59,405 nt of DNA from a virus. Position 1 is the stretch's first letter; each line of letters starts with the position of its first letter. Both the position numbers and the translations under genes were made by a program. Of the stretch, positions 41,282 through 55,200 are shown piece by piece. Below the pieces are notes generated by a model. The model saw only the letters and a list, made by a program, of their open reading frames with translations, made no database searches and was not told the DNA's origin. The stretch lies in IMG/VR virus record IMGVR_UViG_3300027881_000014, positions 1 through 59,405 of that record; one strand, given 5' to 3'.

Positions 41282-41949
41282 TAATCTGTTAATCCTTTTA
41301 GACTTTCGACTATGCCATATAATATAGCTATCCCGAGAATTGTACCACTAGCTACTACGGCAGGTTTTTCTATGAATGGTATGTCACGTTCTACGAATAC
41401 GGAGTCGGTTCTCCAGAATGTATCTACTTGAGCTATTTCCATTGCCCTAGGCGTTAGGTTAAACTCAATAGGTAATTCTATTTTTAATGTATCATTTTCT
41501 ACATAGGGGTAAGCTGTTGCTCTTATAATACCAACTACAGATTTAGTATCCACATGTACTACATTTTCTACATATTCAGGGTAGTAAACTACCTCTATTT
41601 CAGGTAATGTAGCGGTGTATACTGTGAAATCAGTTGTACTATCTCTCCCAACAATAGCAGGGAGGCTGAAAATGCTTGTATCAGGTACCCCAGGAATATA
41701 CGTCTCTGTACGTGAGGATCTGTAAGGCTCTGGTTTGGATACCAAAGGACTAGGGATAAGGTACAAACCCACGCCAACCAAAAGACCCACAATAATAAGG
41801 GTCCAATTGATGCCAGTATTGTTTGTTCCATTAGGTTGCCCACTTCCAGTGGAGTCTGTTGAGCCAGCCTCTGAGGTATTTTTTGTTGTTTTGAATGCGG
41901 ATAACAAGTTTCCTAAACCGAGTTTCAAAACGCTTAATATAGTTTTCAT
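41281..41949 (-). CDS. Bitopic membrane protein overlapping the endolysin gene (222 aa)
   Basis: One span at about residues 50-67 (WTLIIVGLLVGVGLYLI) and a second near the C-terminus (VVASGTILGIAILYGIV) enclose a domain of about 130 residues with many acidic and aromatic residues. The first 40 residues are Ser/Thr/Gly-rich and coded in a 119-base overlap with the endolysin end. Overlapping small membrane proteins in the lysis cassette are often spanins, but no coiled coil is seen. A lysis or envelope role is inferred from position. Confidence 0.5.
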   Translation of the reverse strand: MKTILSVLKLGLGNLLSAFKTTKNTSEAGSTDSTGSGQPNGTNNTGINWTLIIVGLLVGVGLYLIPSPLVSKPEPYRSSRTETYIPGVPDTSIFSLPAIVGRDSTTDFTVYTATLPEIEVVYYPEYVENVVHVDTKSVVGIIRATAYPYVENDTLKIELPIEFNLTPRAMEIAQVDTFWRTDSVFVERDIPFIEKPAVVASGTILGIAILYGIVESLKGLTD

Positions 41950-42340
41950 ATAATACTTCTGGGTTAATGTTGTTTACTGCAGCAAGGCTAATTGGCCCAA
42001 AATTAGAATCAACCCTGACCAAATACCCGCTAGCTTTAACAGCCTTTTGCAATATTTTGACTGCGCGTCCCCTACCATTGAGGATGCCCATATCAAACAG
42101 CTTGAAGCCCAAAGCATTGCTACGTATATAATCATAATGTCGATTCCAGTATTGGTCACGATAAATCTCTACTGCATTATTATAAGTTAGCGATTTTATA
42201 TTGAGGTGTGGGTGTGCTCTTTTAGAGATTCCCCACTTAGTCTCACCACCTCGATCGTCAGGGTCGTTAGTGTATCCCCCTGACTTATCGCCTCCTGTTT
42301 CGAAAAAGATTGATTGGCTTACGAAGAGTTTGAATCTCAC
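41831..42340 (-). CDS. Endolysin, glycoside hydrolase 108-like (ZliS type)
   Basis: ETGGDKSGGYTNDPDDRGGE with TKWGIS is the GH108 signature region with the catalytic Glu. The C-terminal part GRAVKILQKAV, DSNFGPISLAAVN and LRGWLNRL matches the peptidoglycan-binding end of this family. I chose the GTG start at 42340 (169 residues), because the longer ATG frame from 42523 would overlap another gene in the next frame and adds a nonsense-like lead. No signal peptide, so a holin is needed. It cleaves cell-wall glycan at the end of infection. Confidence 0.8.
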   Translation of the reverse strand: MRFKLFVSQSIFFETGGDKSGGYTNDPDDRGGETKWGISKRAHPHLNIKSLTYNNAVEIYRDQYWNRHYDYIRSNALGFKLFDMGILNGRGRAVKILQKAVKASGYLVRVDSNFGPISLAAVNNINPEVLYENYIKRFETRFRKLVIRIQNNKKYLRGWLNRLHWKWAT

Positions 42341-42587
42341 TGAGTTTGACTCCACGTTTGTCCAATCCTTTTTTGACTCCTTTTCGGATTTTGTCTCCGA
42401 AACCGATTCCTGTCCAAGTATAGATGAGGATACGACCTGTTTCGACGTACCACTCATCATAGCCTTGGAGAATCTTTCCGTCCATAGTGACAAGAACCAT
42501 CCCAATAAGGGACTTATTCCCATCTAGTAGACTCCATATTTTATTTAGATGCGTCAGTATCCTCAATAGCAGGTTCACTTGGTGCAT
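42285..42587 (-). CDS. Small lysis-region protein, start uncertain
   Basis: The frame encodes WSLLDGNKSLIGMVLVTMDG and then TWTGIGFGDKIRKGVKKGLD. This resembles small phage proteins of the type ending in a hydrophobic helix pair next to lysozymes, and it reads more like a real protein than the competing frame. Its start is unclear: the ATG at 42587 overlaps the upstream gene by 47 bases, and no closer ATG exists. It overlaps the endolysin start by about 56 bases. Confidence 0.4.
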   Translation of the reverse strand: MHQVNLLLRILTHLNKIWSLLDGNKSLIGMVLVTMDGKILQGYDEWYVETGRILIYTWTGIGFGDKIRKGVKKGLDKRGVKLSEIQTLRKPINLFRNRRR

Positions 42588-42930
42588 CTTTCTTTAGAAA
42601 ATATAGGTTAATTAACATAAAGATGTCGAGTGCTACCTTAAAAGAATCTTCTATAAAAGTTTCTAATTGGTCATCTTCGAGATCCAAATTATCTCTAAGA
42701 TATTGCTTTAATTCTTCAATCTCAGCAGGATCAGCTACCTTAAATTCGAACGGTACTTGTTCAGCACCTTCAAGTGCAGGCATGATCAATGTTAAGAATG
42801 GAATAAAATTAGGAATATCTAGTAAATTCAATTGACCATCAGACAATGAACTTTCGATACCTTTTCCTAAAGCAATCATCGCATCTAGTATTTGTTTGGT
42901 TTCTTTAAAACCAACTTGTACTGGATCCAT
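42541..42930 (-). CDS. Unknown lysis-region protein (129 aa)
   Basis: Acidic, largely helical (VGFKETKQILDAMIALGKGI), with an amphipathic middle (PNFIPFLTLIMPALEG) and an acidic C-terminus. AATGGAGAATTAA precedes the ATG. Proteins of this type recur in phage lysis cassettes without known function. Confidence 0.5.
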   Translation of the reverse strand: MDPVQVGFKETKQILDAMIALGKGIESSLSDGQLNLLDIPNFIPFLTLIMPALEGAEQVPFEFKVADPAEIEELKQYLRDNLDLEDDQLETFIEDSFKVALDIFMLINLYFLKKDAPSEPAIEDTDASK

Positions 42931-42941
42931 TTAATTCTCCA

Positions 42942-43202
42942 TTATTTATTTATATTTTGCTGTAATAGCGTCTCTAATATACTAATTTTTTCGACGGTTT
43001 GCAAGTGTAATTTATTTTGATGATCCTTGACATCTTCAAACCTATCAAGATAATTGAGTCTAATCTCAATCAACTCACGTTTCATTAGCTCTATATCCTG
43101 ATCCATACGTTTAATACGCCAGAATAATAGTGCAACAAAAGCATTTGCAAGAATACCTAAACAACTTGTAAGTACGCCTAATATAATTACTGTTGGGTCC
43201 AT
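42942..43202 (-). CDS. Small membrane protein with coiled coil, candidate holin
   Basis: One N-terminal span (VIILGVLTSCLGILANAFVALLF as a run longer than 20, positions 5-27) is followed by a 55-residue coiled coil rich in Glu, Lys and Leu. Length 86 and location between giant virion protein and endolysin suggest a holin or an XhlA-like membrane protein. The topology is N-out, C-in. It begins 8 bases after the upstream gene. Confidence 0.55.
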   Translation of the reverse strand: MDPTVIILGVLTSCLGILANAFVALLFWRIKRMDQDIELMKRELIEIRLNYLDRFEDVKDHQNKLHLQTVEKISILETLLQQNINK

Positions 43203-43210
43203 AATCTTTT

Positions 43211-46200
43211 TTATTTAAATATTGTTTGCCATAAATTCTTACCCTTAAATAATCTATCCAAGAAAGGAACATAGGTAAATGGATCAGCTAACCATACAAG
43301 CCTAGACTTGGTATCATTAGTACCAAAACCTGTAAACCCTTTGTTATCTGTATCTACCTTCCGGCCATGAGCAAAAGACTTAGTTCTCCTACTCTCCACC
43401 CTTACATAAGGATGAGGGAATACATCTAAGTCAACTCCCCAATATAGCTTACGCTTTTGATATTGAGCGGCTCTGTTATCGGCTGATGTCCAACCCATTA
43501 TCTTTATACCTGTAGTAAAGTCATCGACTAACCAAGGTACATCTAAAAACTCTTTACTTCTTTTATCAGGAGCAGATTCAATAGCACCTAACTGATTAGC
43601 TGCATCCCACAATTGGTTATATACTCTCCATAAGAAATCAGGAGTATCATCTACTCTGCCCTTAAGAAATGTATCATCTAATCCTTTAGTAGGAACTGTA
43701 GCTATAGACTGCCATCCTAATTTCCAAAGCATACCCATAGGTAGCATTAGATCTTGTAATAACCATATTGCATTATCTCTATCATCCTCGTCATCAAAAT
43801 CAAATCCATTTTCCATTACATCAAATAAGAAGTCTAAAGCACCATAAGCTACTTGACCCATAGGATCTTGCATGTTAGTAAAACCATAGAATATACGAGT
43901 ACCAACATTCATCATGATACCAGTAAGTAAAACTTTATTTAAGATACCATGTAATAAGAGCACCTCTTTCATTGGTCCACCTGGACCTATAGTATTACCT
44001 TTTGCATCTGCAAACTTATTAATGTGATTCATCATAGTACGGATTTGTTTGATCTTAGCTACTTCTTCTGGTCTATTATGTGCTACCCTCAACATTTGAG
44101 GTATAGCATCTTTCATAATCTTTATAGCTTTAGCCATAGAGTTATACTGATACTGAGCATACTGATGGGTAATAGATCCCATCTTAGTATTAGCCCCAAA
44201 CTGTTTGTTAGCAGTACCATAGAATGCATGCCTTAATTCAACTGAGTTAACACCAAATTGTATGGCTTCTTCAGGAGTATAGCCAGCATCGATAGCTGTA
44301 TTATATCCTATAAAGAATGCTGGTATTCTAAGCTTCTCTGCCTTAGCCTGAAAGCCTAGTCCTACATTACCTGTAAAGAACTTCTTCCATGCTACACTAC
44401 CAGCTAATTTCATAACTTGCTGAGGTGTAATGCCTTGTTCTTGAGCTACATTCATAGTAGGTTTAACACCTGATTTAGCTAACTCATTAATCTTAGCCCA
44501 TAGGTTACGCTGATCATTATCACTTAAGTTAATCTTAGTATCTTTAAGTTGATCAAAAGTTACACCCTCCCATTTAAGTTTAAGTGCATTAACTTCAACC
44601 TGAATATTCATCCTAGTCACTTCATTTGTTGCTAGGTTAAACTTATGTTCTAATTCATCTAACTTTTTGCGTGTTGTTTCATACTTAGTAGCATCTTTAT
44701 ATAAATTAAATAAATATCTAATACCTTCTTTACTACTAAATTTAACTATCATGTCTTCTGGTCTAATATTAGCAGCTTCTAATGCAATAGCTAAGATATT
44801 ATCCCCAGTAAGACCAAGTCCCGTAAGCGTCTTATATAAATGTTGATCCTCTGGTAACATCGCATCAAGATCACCATGAGACATTCTTGCCCATATATCA
44901 TTACCTAATTTCCATTGTGCTTTATTATATCTAGGTGCATCTACTAAGTTATTTATAAATGCTCCTACTTGGTTGACTACTCTAGCCTTAATGGCTGCAC
45001 CCATACCCATAAAGAGTAAGCCTGTGCTTTTTTTCATCATACCTATTGCACCACTAGTTATACCTGCTGCTCCTTGTGCGAGCCTGTAATAGGACGTAGG
45101 CATTATACTTTCATACTCAGCTCCCATAAGCTGTATGTTACGTAGCCTATCTCTAGTAGCTTCTAATCTTTCAACCACACCCGTACCCGTATAGGCCATC
45201 ATAGCATTATGAACTGGTCTACCTGCTGGATCAGATGCATATAAATCTTTACGTTTGTGTCTTCCCATCAGGGATGGGTCTTTAGCTATCCGTTTAGAGG
45301 CCTTTACGATAGCCTCAGCGGCCTTAACAGAGGTTAGCCTAGCTAAGTTAACTCCTTTAAAATCTTCCTTCGTTAGGAAGCCTCTATTCAATAAATTCTG
45401 TATAACATTACGTTCACGTTGTGTGGCTTTATTTTGCTCTCTACCTGTTGCTAAGAGACCGGTGATAGTTTGGTTATAGCGTGCAATATCTTGCCTAGCT
45501 TCCCAACCCACCTTAGCAGCATCAACTACAAAGTGTACTTCATCTTTAGTTATCTTCTTAACTATACCTGAATGTTGTGCTGTACCCCATGAAGTTAAAG
45601 TATTATTAGGTTGTAGTATAGAGGTCTCTTTAGTAAAATGAACCTGTTGTCCTGGTTTAACATCTCCCCATGACATAACCTTAGATTTTAACTCTTTATC
45701 ACCTATTTGATTAGCATACCAATTACGTGTAAGTTCAATAACATTATTACGTTCACCTGCTAGTCTAGCATTACCCTGATACAATAACCAATCAGCTAAT
45801 AGACCATCTTTTGTTAATCCATCTATTAATTTCGTATTATAATTTAGATGTATATTAGGATCAGTCTTAGTATAATGAGTAGCATCAGGCATCTTACGTG
45901 GAATAAAGTTAGGTATAATGCTACCTGAATTCCAACCTGCTGATACTATATCCCATTGTTGCAATGCCCCTGTATGAGCAAGCTTTCTAATTTCATCTCT
46001 ATCCTTTGTAAGATCAAGTCTTGCTAAAGGGTTACCAGTATTATATTTTTGTGCAAATGCTATTTGTCTTTCAAGATCTTTAACAGCATGTCTTAGATAT
46101 CCCTTCATCCACATAGCTTTATATCTAGCTATAGGGAACTGATGAGGCATATAATTACCCTTAAATACTTCAACAGCCTGAAGCATTGCTCTATACTTGC

Positions 46201-49200
46201 GTATCATAGCATCTACTCTCAATGCTGAGTCTAAGTGTTGTGCGCCTTCCAGTTCTTCTCTTGTTCTTTCTAAGTACTCTAGTGCCTGCCTTAATATCAT
46301 GGGCACTTGTACGTCATACATTTCTCGTATGTCTATAGCGCCGATGAGTCCGAGCTTTTGTACTGGTGATAGCTTGCTAAAATGGTTATCTATTAGGTCA
46401 CTTACATTATCATATACATGTTCTTGACCCAGCGTTACTACATACTGCGTAACACCTTCTGCGTTTGGACGTACTGTAACTCTTTGTTTACTTGATAAGT
46501 CTTCAGCTAATGTAAATATTTGTTTACGTCTAGCTTCTAATAACATATCATCCTTATCAGTTACTTGATTTACTAAGTTAGATATTAAACGCGTACGAGC
46601 AGTATGTTCAATGTGTGTCTTCTCTGATGCTACTGAAGCATATTCAGATGCCCACTTTCTTCTGAATTGATTATGCGATAGTATCTGAGTAATAGTATCA
46701 TATCTTTTAACCTGATTCGTAAGAGTAACTTGATGCGTAGACAATGCCCTATGCATAGCCTGTGATTTATTCTTAGTTATAGAACTCTCGCCCATGGTAA
46801 TGAATGAACGTATAGCATGAGTAAGTCTTGATATTCTTACATCTTCTCCTGTCTGATCAGTTACGCCTTGTTCATTCCAAACAAATGATATAACATCATC
46901 TTTAGGAGAGAACACTCTAGTTAATTTTTCTGATAGTTCAGTAACTAAGTCATAACCTATAATATTAGAACCTATCCTACGCATAAACGTAAGATTCTTA
47001 TTACGTGCACCTTCTCTTTTCCTTACAGCAGTAAAAAGATAATACATCTCTATGATAGTACCTTTTAGTAACTTATTACTAGGATCTTCTCCTATATTTT
47101 GCCTTAAGAATGTTTCAATAATATTACTACCTTCATATTTATCTACAGCAATAGCAATATGAGTTGTATCTACATCTTTATATTTCTTTTGAAACTCTGC
47201 ATCACTCAATTGGGTAACGTCTTTTACTAAGTCTTTATAAAATACACCATTTTCAGATAGAGCCTTAATAGTAAGCGTATTTTGCAATAACTTCTTCAAT
47301 TGCTCTCTGCCATGCTGCCAATCCTTACCTATCATAGACTTATAAAACTTTCTAAAGCTAGGATCTTTAGCTACCTTAGCATGTTCATTAACATAGTCCA
47401 TAAAGAAATGCTTAAAAGTATGTTCAGGACTTTCTACATGAGCATCTTCATATATCATATCTACGTTAGCATCAACACCATCTTGTAAGACTTGATTAGT
47501 CTTTTGTTGATCTTGAGGGCTACGTTGTGCATTCACATGAGAGTATAGTTGCATCCACAAGTTCATTAGTTGAGGCTCAAACTGAGCCATAAGACTTAAT
47601 GCTATATGGTTGCTCTGATATCTAAATGGTTTTGCTGGATCATATGCTGACTGATTCACTATAAAGCCAGTAGCCTTACGTTCTAACATTCCTTGATCAC
47701 TTGTCTGGGCTAAGAGCCCTAACCAGAATGCTACTTGATCATCAGTAGTAAATTTCCTTGTACCATATAGGTTCTCAGCTAGATACGCTTCAAGTATTCT
47801 CTGTCTCGTATCCATATTTAAATTTCTTGGGAGTTTAAGAAGACTAGACATCTGCACTCTATTAAAAGTACCTTCAGACTTGTTTTCTACGCCTTCCCAT
47901 AGGCCATTTTCTTCGGTCAATAGTCTACGAAGAAGATCAGCTCCTTCACTAGTGCTTTTATTAATCTCTGTATGGGTATACTTTTTCTTATTAAGCAAGA
48001 ATACAAGTTTACCAGCACCATCAGACTTGACTCCTATTCTCTTACCACGAAAGACAAGTGCTATAGGGGCAACATTATCTTGTAAGAATAAGAAGTTTTG
48101 ATTTAATATATCTTTCCACAAGATTGGATATGTTTTAGCATGAGCCTCTCTCGTAATTCTTAATTGTTCTGATACACCTTTTGCATCTTCTTGTTCAAAA
48201 GTTTCATCAAAAGCATGTAATATGCTATTAGCTTCTGCTCTAACACTTCTTAATTGATTATGCCAATAAGCTTTAGTCTTGTCATTACCTTCTTGTAATC
48301 TACCTTCAAAAAAATCTGCTGATCTAGGCATTAAGGATAATGAAATAGCATCGCTATCAACATGTATTTGTCTACCATCTCTCTGGAACGGAGTAAAAGC
48401 ATTACCTACTCTAGCATCTACTTCTTTAAAATCAATAATAGCATCTTTAAGATCTTGTTGTGATGCAGCCGATAGCTTAGCTCTAAGCTTCTCAAAGTGT
48501 GCCGTATTCTTTAACATAGCTCTTACATCCTCTACAGGATTTTTGCTACTAGTACGCATTAAACTTAATATTCTTTGAGCTGGTTTATAAGCTATGCGTT
48601 TACCAATTTTAAAAACATTTGCACCTTGACTAGGTTTATGGGAAGTAACATCATCCCACATAGACTTCACAGCTGGGTAGTATGGTAGGGCTCCTGTAGA
48701 GGCTAATACTTGGTTGATCAAATGATCCTTGTAAGTATTCCCAGGCATATCACGCAGCATCTCCGCTGCATTGACATTGCGAATCATGTTGAATAATGGG
48801 TAAGCATAGACGTCATCAACTTCCATCTTGCTTACGAAGCTTTGTAAGAACGCATATCTTTGCTTAAGTACTAAGAGACCAGCTTTATAATCTTTGGTAT
48901 TCTTAAAGTACTTACGTTCTAATTGTGTCTTCCCATCATTAATATATTGATCAACAAGAGATAAAAGTCCTTGCTTATCATTACGAGCAAGTACATCTAA
49001 CTTATGTTGTGCCTTACGTAATTGCTGTAAGGTTTCATAATAATCTAATTTCTCAAAGGTCTCTGGGTTACGTTGCCGTGCTAAGTTAAATGCCTCAGCA
49101 AATAACAAGTTCTGGAATCCTTTTAAAGTAGTATACATATTATCTGTATTAGTAAACTTACCTTGAGTTTTATCCATAGCTTGTATTGCTACTGAATCAT

Positions 49201-52200
49201 TCAGTCCCCAGAAATGTGCACCCATCTTTCTTTTATATATTGCTGATTTAGGATTAGAATTATAAGCTAATCTAGTAGTCTTATTGGGGAAATCTACCTC
49301 AGCATTTGTCATATTTAAGTGATGGACATGTAGTCTTAGCCATTTGCTATTACGTACATTAAAGTTTTCTTTAAATTCTACCCATCTACCCCCTGGTTTT
49401 ACCCTGGTTATCAGCTTACCTGTCTTAGTAATGTAAGGTATAACCACATCCTTAGCTCTCATATTCATAGTAGAAAGAGCTGTGTGTAATATTCTTTCAT
49501 TTATAATAGGAGCTGGATCATGTAAATAGTTAGAATCAAGTGCAATAAATGAATCTCCCATAATGGAAAACTTATTCCTTTGACCTTCTACAGCACCATT
49601 CATTAAGATACTATATGTCTGCCTCATCGTTTCGCTTTGGAAGACGCTATCTTCCGTAACAGGTATCTCTTCACCTGCAGCATCTTTAACTACCGTGCCA
49701 TGCTCTGCGAATAATTTCTTTGTTTCAGAAGCAACTCCCTTTGCATATACACTAGGTAGTTTGCTAGCTATATCAGTAAGAGCATTAAAATTATCTGGTG
49801 TCCAAAATCTAGGATCATAAGGGATGATAGATATATTATCTATATCAAAATCTTTTCCAACAAGGGTCTGTATCCATTCTGAATTGAATGTAGCCTTGCC
49901 ATTATCAGATACTTTTCTACCACCTGCTTTGCTCTCCTTTGACTTAACTATACCAGCTACCCTTACACCAATAACACCTAATGGTGAATCAGTAGGAGTA
50001 ACTACTGCCATTACCTTGTCACCTGGCTTAATGCCGTGACGTTCGGCAATGTCTTCTGTAATTAAAGTCCAACCTTTGTTAAGTCTACCAGTTTTAAAGT
50101 TAATAATACCATTAGTCTGACGTATTAACTCATGAGTAACTGGATCTACTTTATGTGTACCCCATACAACTTCATCTCTCCATGTAGTTACATCTTTATT
50201 GGCCCAGTTAATAGCTGAATGAGGTGCAATATCAGATATCTCTTTACGTTCTGACTCTATGTCCGCAAGAGCTAATACCTTTTCTTCGCCCTGCAATTGT
50301 GTATGAGCTCGTTGTTCTCTCCTTTGCAATTCTATTAAATGTTTAGCATCTTTTCTGCTCTGTGTAGTATGCGCAGCAGCAGCTACTTTCTTAGGTACAG
50401 GCATATTAATCAATATATTACCTAAGTTCCAACTACCTAGAATAGGATCTATATCTTTTTGCCAGTTAGCATAACCTATATTAGGATCAAGTACAGCTCT
50501 ATTACCTGCTGTCTTACCACCTAGCATTTGGCTAAGCTTATGTTGCATCCTATTACGTAATACTTCTGCTGTATGAGCATGTTGAAAGAAACCTGCATAT
50601 CTACGTAAGATAGTGGCCTCTGTTTCATTAGCCTTAGGCTCAATAACATCAATCCATATATTAGATACTGACTGCTCTTGAGGTGACTTAGGATTATATA
50701 CTACATCTTTAAGTAAAGTATACATAGCTGCAGGAGTAGTATTATCTGCAAACCATTGTTTAGTTTCTGATGCCATAGCATTAGAGAAGTCTGTCATAAT
50801 CTTACTAAGCTTAGGTCCACCTATATCCTTAATAAATTGATTATACAGCTCACTAAATGCTGTACCACCCATAAGCTGTTTAACACTACCACCCATGGGA
50901 TCTTTAAATTCTGACTCACTAATACGTGAGAATTGACTCATCTTTAATGGTATGATAGGATCAGCAGCTACAAAGTCTGGGTTACTCATAAGTTCAAGAG
51001 CACCCACAACCCTAACCTTAGGACCTTCTTTCATAGCTTCATCTGCTGTCATAACTGCTACATTATTTCTGATCATCATTTGACCTAATGCAGAGTCCTT
51101 ATGTACACCATGCATAGCATGCTTAATGAATAAAGGATCTTGACCAGCACGTGAACTATATAAGTTCTTGATAGTACCATCTTTAAGGACAGCATGAGCT
51201 AGGTTATAAGCCTTATCAAAATGTCCTATAATATAGAAAGAAGCACCATCTATAGTAGATGTATTAAGTTCATTCTTAAATGCTTCGCTTAATTTTATCT
51301 CTCTAGTTACACCATCTGGTGTCTTAAATGTAATAAGGTTATTATCAAAGCTATTTACAACCATAGCGTTAACAGCTATATCACCCTCAACAAATTCAAT
51401 ACCATTAACAGCAGCATCACCAAATGCTTGCTCAATATCTGCTTCATCTATAACAATACCAGTATCTTGAGCCATCCATTTAGTACCACGCTTTTGTATT
51501 TTATTCCAATCTTTAGCAGCTTGACTTTCATTAGAAAACCATATTTGTTCTAATAAAGCTCTTGAAGTAGCTGACATTTGCTGTGGTTCACCATAAGGAT
51601 TCTTCTCATCAGAAGTACCAAAATCTTCTTGGAACTCTTGAAAGGCTTCTTTTTCATAAACCTTTTGAAATTCTTGTAGTGCTGCTTTAATCTGTACTCT
51701 ATACTCACTATTAAATGTTAAGATTGGTACAGTGTTGGCACCAGCAAATGAACCTAGATACAACATACCTTCTTTAGATGCTCTAGTTATAGGGGCTGAC
51801 CATAAAACTTCTGATATATAGCCCGTAACAGGCCCAGCATGCTTAGGATCAACATTAAAGAATGTAGAATTTAACCTTTCTAAACTACTCCGATTGGTAA
51901 CTTTATCATCTTTCCAAGTTTCAAAACCTTCTATATAAGCAATCTTTAATGAGCCTTTAGGCATCTTTAATTGCTCTTCTAAGAGAGGAAGATAACCTTC
52001 TAATGCTGTCTTACGTCTAAATGTATTTCTCTTCTTACCATTACCATCTCGGTATACGCCCTCAACTTTGCGCAGCTCCAAACGATAATCCGTTTCCCCA
52101 CTATTAGGATCACGCTGATGGACACCCATAACAACATAACCAACTTTAGCCTCCTTCATCATCACATTAAGAAATGCTCTTTTTAAGAATACCTTTCTAA

Positions 52201-55200
52201 ACTGTGCGACAGTTTTATGTATACCACCTTTATAGTTAAAATACAAATGCTCTATCTTCTTATTAATGATATTACGATGAGCTTTATCTAACAGATCCAT
52301 ATCAGTTTGAAAATCGTCAAAACCTGTCTCGCCAGCATAGCGACCACGCATGATCTTTCTATACTCACCCTCAGGCATGCCATTTAATTCAGAAGCTATA
52401 GCAATAAAATTCTCTATGTTGCCATTCTCTGCCTTATTTTCATTTTCATTTGATATATCATCAGGATCTTGCATTTTATCTAATAGTTCATCCTGATCAC
52501 TATCTTCTGCATATTCTGTAGTCTCATAGCCAGAGGTTACATTCTTTTGTATCCGTAAGTTTTCTTTGGCTATCCTAGCACTCCACTCTTTATCTCTACC
52601 CTTATTAAAATCACTAATCTTTCTATTATGATCCTCTAAGATACTCTGTAGTTGTAGAGTAGCAGACTTCTTAATACCTAAGTTCTCAAGTGATTGTCTA
52701 ATAGCTCTCCAGATAGCTCTCCAACCTGTTATTGGCTTATGAATACCGCCTACATTAACCCTATCAGTAATAAACTTGATAGCCTGCGTATCTGATAAAA
52801 CTGCTGTAATAAATTCTTCTTCGCTAAGGAATGATTTCTTGATTAACTTAATGTTTTGGCTAATCCATTGCTGAAGTTCGGCTTTATCTCCTAGATAGCG
52901 TTGTGTAAATAATGTACCCTTGCCCTTAGAGTTGATAACACTACGTACAGTTTGCATGATAGATCTAATCTGACGATTAAATTCTTTAGCTGATACTGTA
53001 TCTGAATTCATATATCTACCAAGATAACTATGAAGCATCTCATGTACGGTAGTATCCCATACTGAGTGATTGTTCCATAGAGTAGCATTAGGATTAATGA
53101 ATATATTACCTGAAGCTTTTTCAGTAGCACCTGGATGTTCAGCTTCCATAGGCTTAATGCCTATCTTAACATCACCTACTTGTTCTAATAGATTATCTAC
53201 TACTTCTTGTGTAAGGGGATTTTGAAAACCTCTGCTAGTAAGATACTCTATCATATCTTTAACAGTATTCCCCTTAAAACCTGCAGTTACTTCATCATAT
53301 GTAGGCATGCCAAAGGTAGCATCTGGTATATTCGTAGTCTCAAAAGTAAAACCACCCGCAAGGTTAGCGTCTGCCACACCCTCTGTATGTGATTCTCCTC
53401 CTAAACCTGTAATTGCATCTGTTTCTGTTCTAGTATGGAAGTTACCACGATTATCTATAAATCCATCTTCTACCCTACCATCATCTAGGGTTATATCACT
53501 TGGAAAACCACCTGCATCAGTAATATCTTGTAACAGCTGTACATGTATTTGACCTGGCTTACCTTTCCAAACCTTACCATCAATCCGCTCGCCTACGGCT
53601 ACCATTTTCAGATTACTTCTCATACTCTGAACTGTGGTTTGTGCTAGCTTCATTGCTAAGCTTTTGGATTCCATTTGAAATTCGCCACCAGACATTGGAT
53701 CAAAGAATGATACGGCTAAGTTATCTCCAAATTGTGTAACACCTTTAAATTCAATACCTAATAATCCAGACATTGCCTGGGCCTTGTCAACTACACTTGC
53801 AGCTGTCGGTGCATCCTGTAACTCAAAGTCTTCATCTGTCACCCAACCAAAGTCATCAGCATCATCCGATTTGGTCTTGAAATTGCCATTCTCATCGAAG
53901 CCTTGGAATTGGCTACCATCAACGTCTTCCATTACTTCATTACCTAGCACAGTGCCTACCTGAGCGATGGCTAGACCTATATTTTCCTCAACGCCAAGTT
54001 GATAAGTCTTCTTGGCTTGAGCTTGTATCTTGTTTAATGATTGAGACTGCCCCTCTTTAGTAAACTTAGTTTTAGGAATCTCAATTTCTAAATTTGAATT
54101 TTGTAAATCTTGAGCTTGTGAGATAATCTTTTTAATTTCAGGATTACCCTGATGTCTATGAAATAAGTATCCATAGCTAGTCTCATCAAAGTCTAAAGCA
54201 ACAGCGAGGTTTAAGTCTTTCTTTAGTTGCGCATTATCACCAGCAATAGCTGCTATCTTTTGATCTAAACCAGTTGTAGCTATATACTTATCAATACCAT
54301 GTATAGCTCCTTCCATGATAGCATGTGATGTTTCTTGATCAGCCTTAAATAAATAACTGTCCACCTCATATGATATATGATTCTTGTCTTTAGTCTTATT
54401 ATCTTTAATGCTTTCCTTAGTATCTCTCTGAGATAAAGCAGACAATAACATTTGAGTTTCTCTCTTACCATGTTCAAAGACAAAGTCTAAAACATTAGCA
54501 CGAGGCAAACTATTAACAGACTCAAGAGTACCTGCTATAATATAGCTTTCTCTCTTATCTACTTCTTGTTTAGCTACTTCATCTGCTGAAGTTTCTACTA
54601 ATGGATTGCTTTTACCAGTTCCCTGGTCTAAAATTACTTTAGCTGTTTCGCCTTCTTGACTAACGTCTACGTCAGCTTTCTTTTCTAAACTCTCTTCAAC
54701 TTTTTCTTTGATTGGGTCAAGTTTTTCTCCACCCAAGAGTTGTTCTAACTCACGTGCAGCTGCTTTTCCATATTGCTTTTCATAATCTTCAAGAGGCTTC
54801 TTTGTCCAGATATTACCTACTTGAAATGTACTTCCTAATACGGTACCAACTGCTATTTCTACTACTAAGTTTCGATAGGCTTCTCTTGCTTGATCATCAT
54901 CACCGAAAGCTATCCATATAGCAGATCCATGACCACCTTCAACTATATCATTAAAAGCATCAGTAACCTGCTCTGTAGCAGTTTCTATGATAGCACCTGA
55001 GAATAAAGTTCTACCAGTATTCTTTAGTAATTCTTTAGCTATAAGTTTTCTATCTGCTTGTAATGATGCCAATCCTCTTTTAAGAGCTTCTATATTCTTG
55101 GGAATCTTAGAGTTCTTAATCATAGATTTCAATTGAGTAGATGTTAACCTAAGTGATTTCTTAGTTCCATCTTTACCTAATACGGTTACAGTTTTGCCAA

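Noticed and set aside
41831-42523. Longer endolysin reading frame from ATG at 42523
   Set aside because: The extra 61 codons overlap another plausible gene, look non-protein-like, and are not needed for the GH108 domain; the GTG at 42340 fits better.
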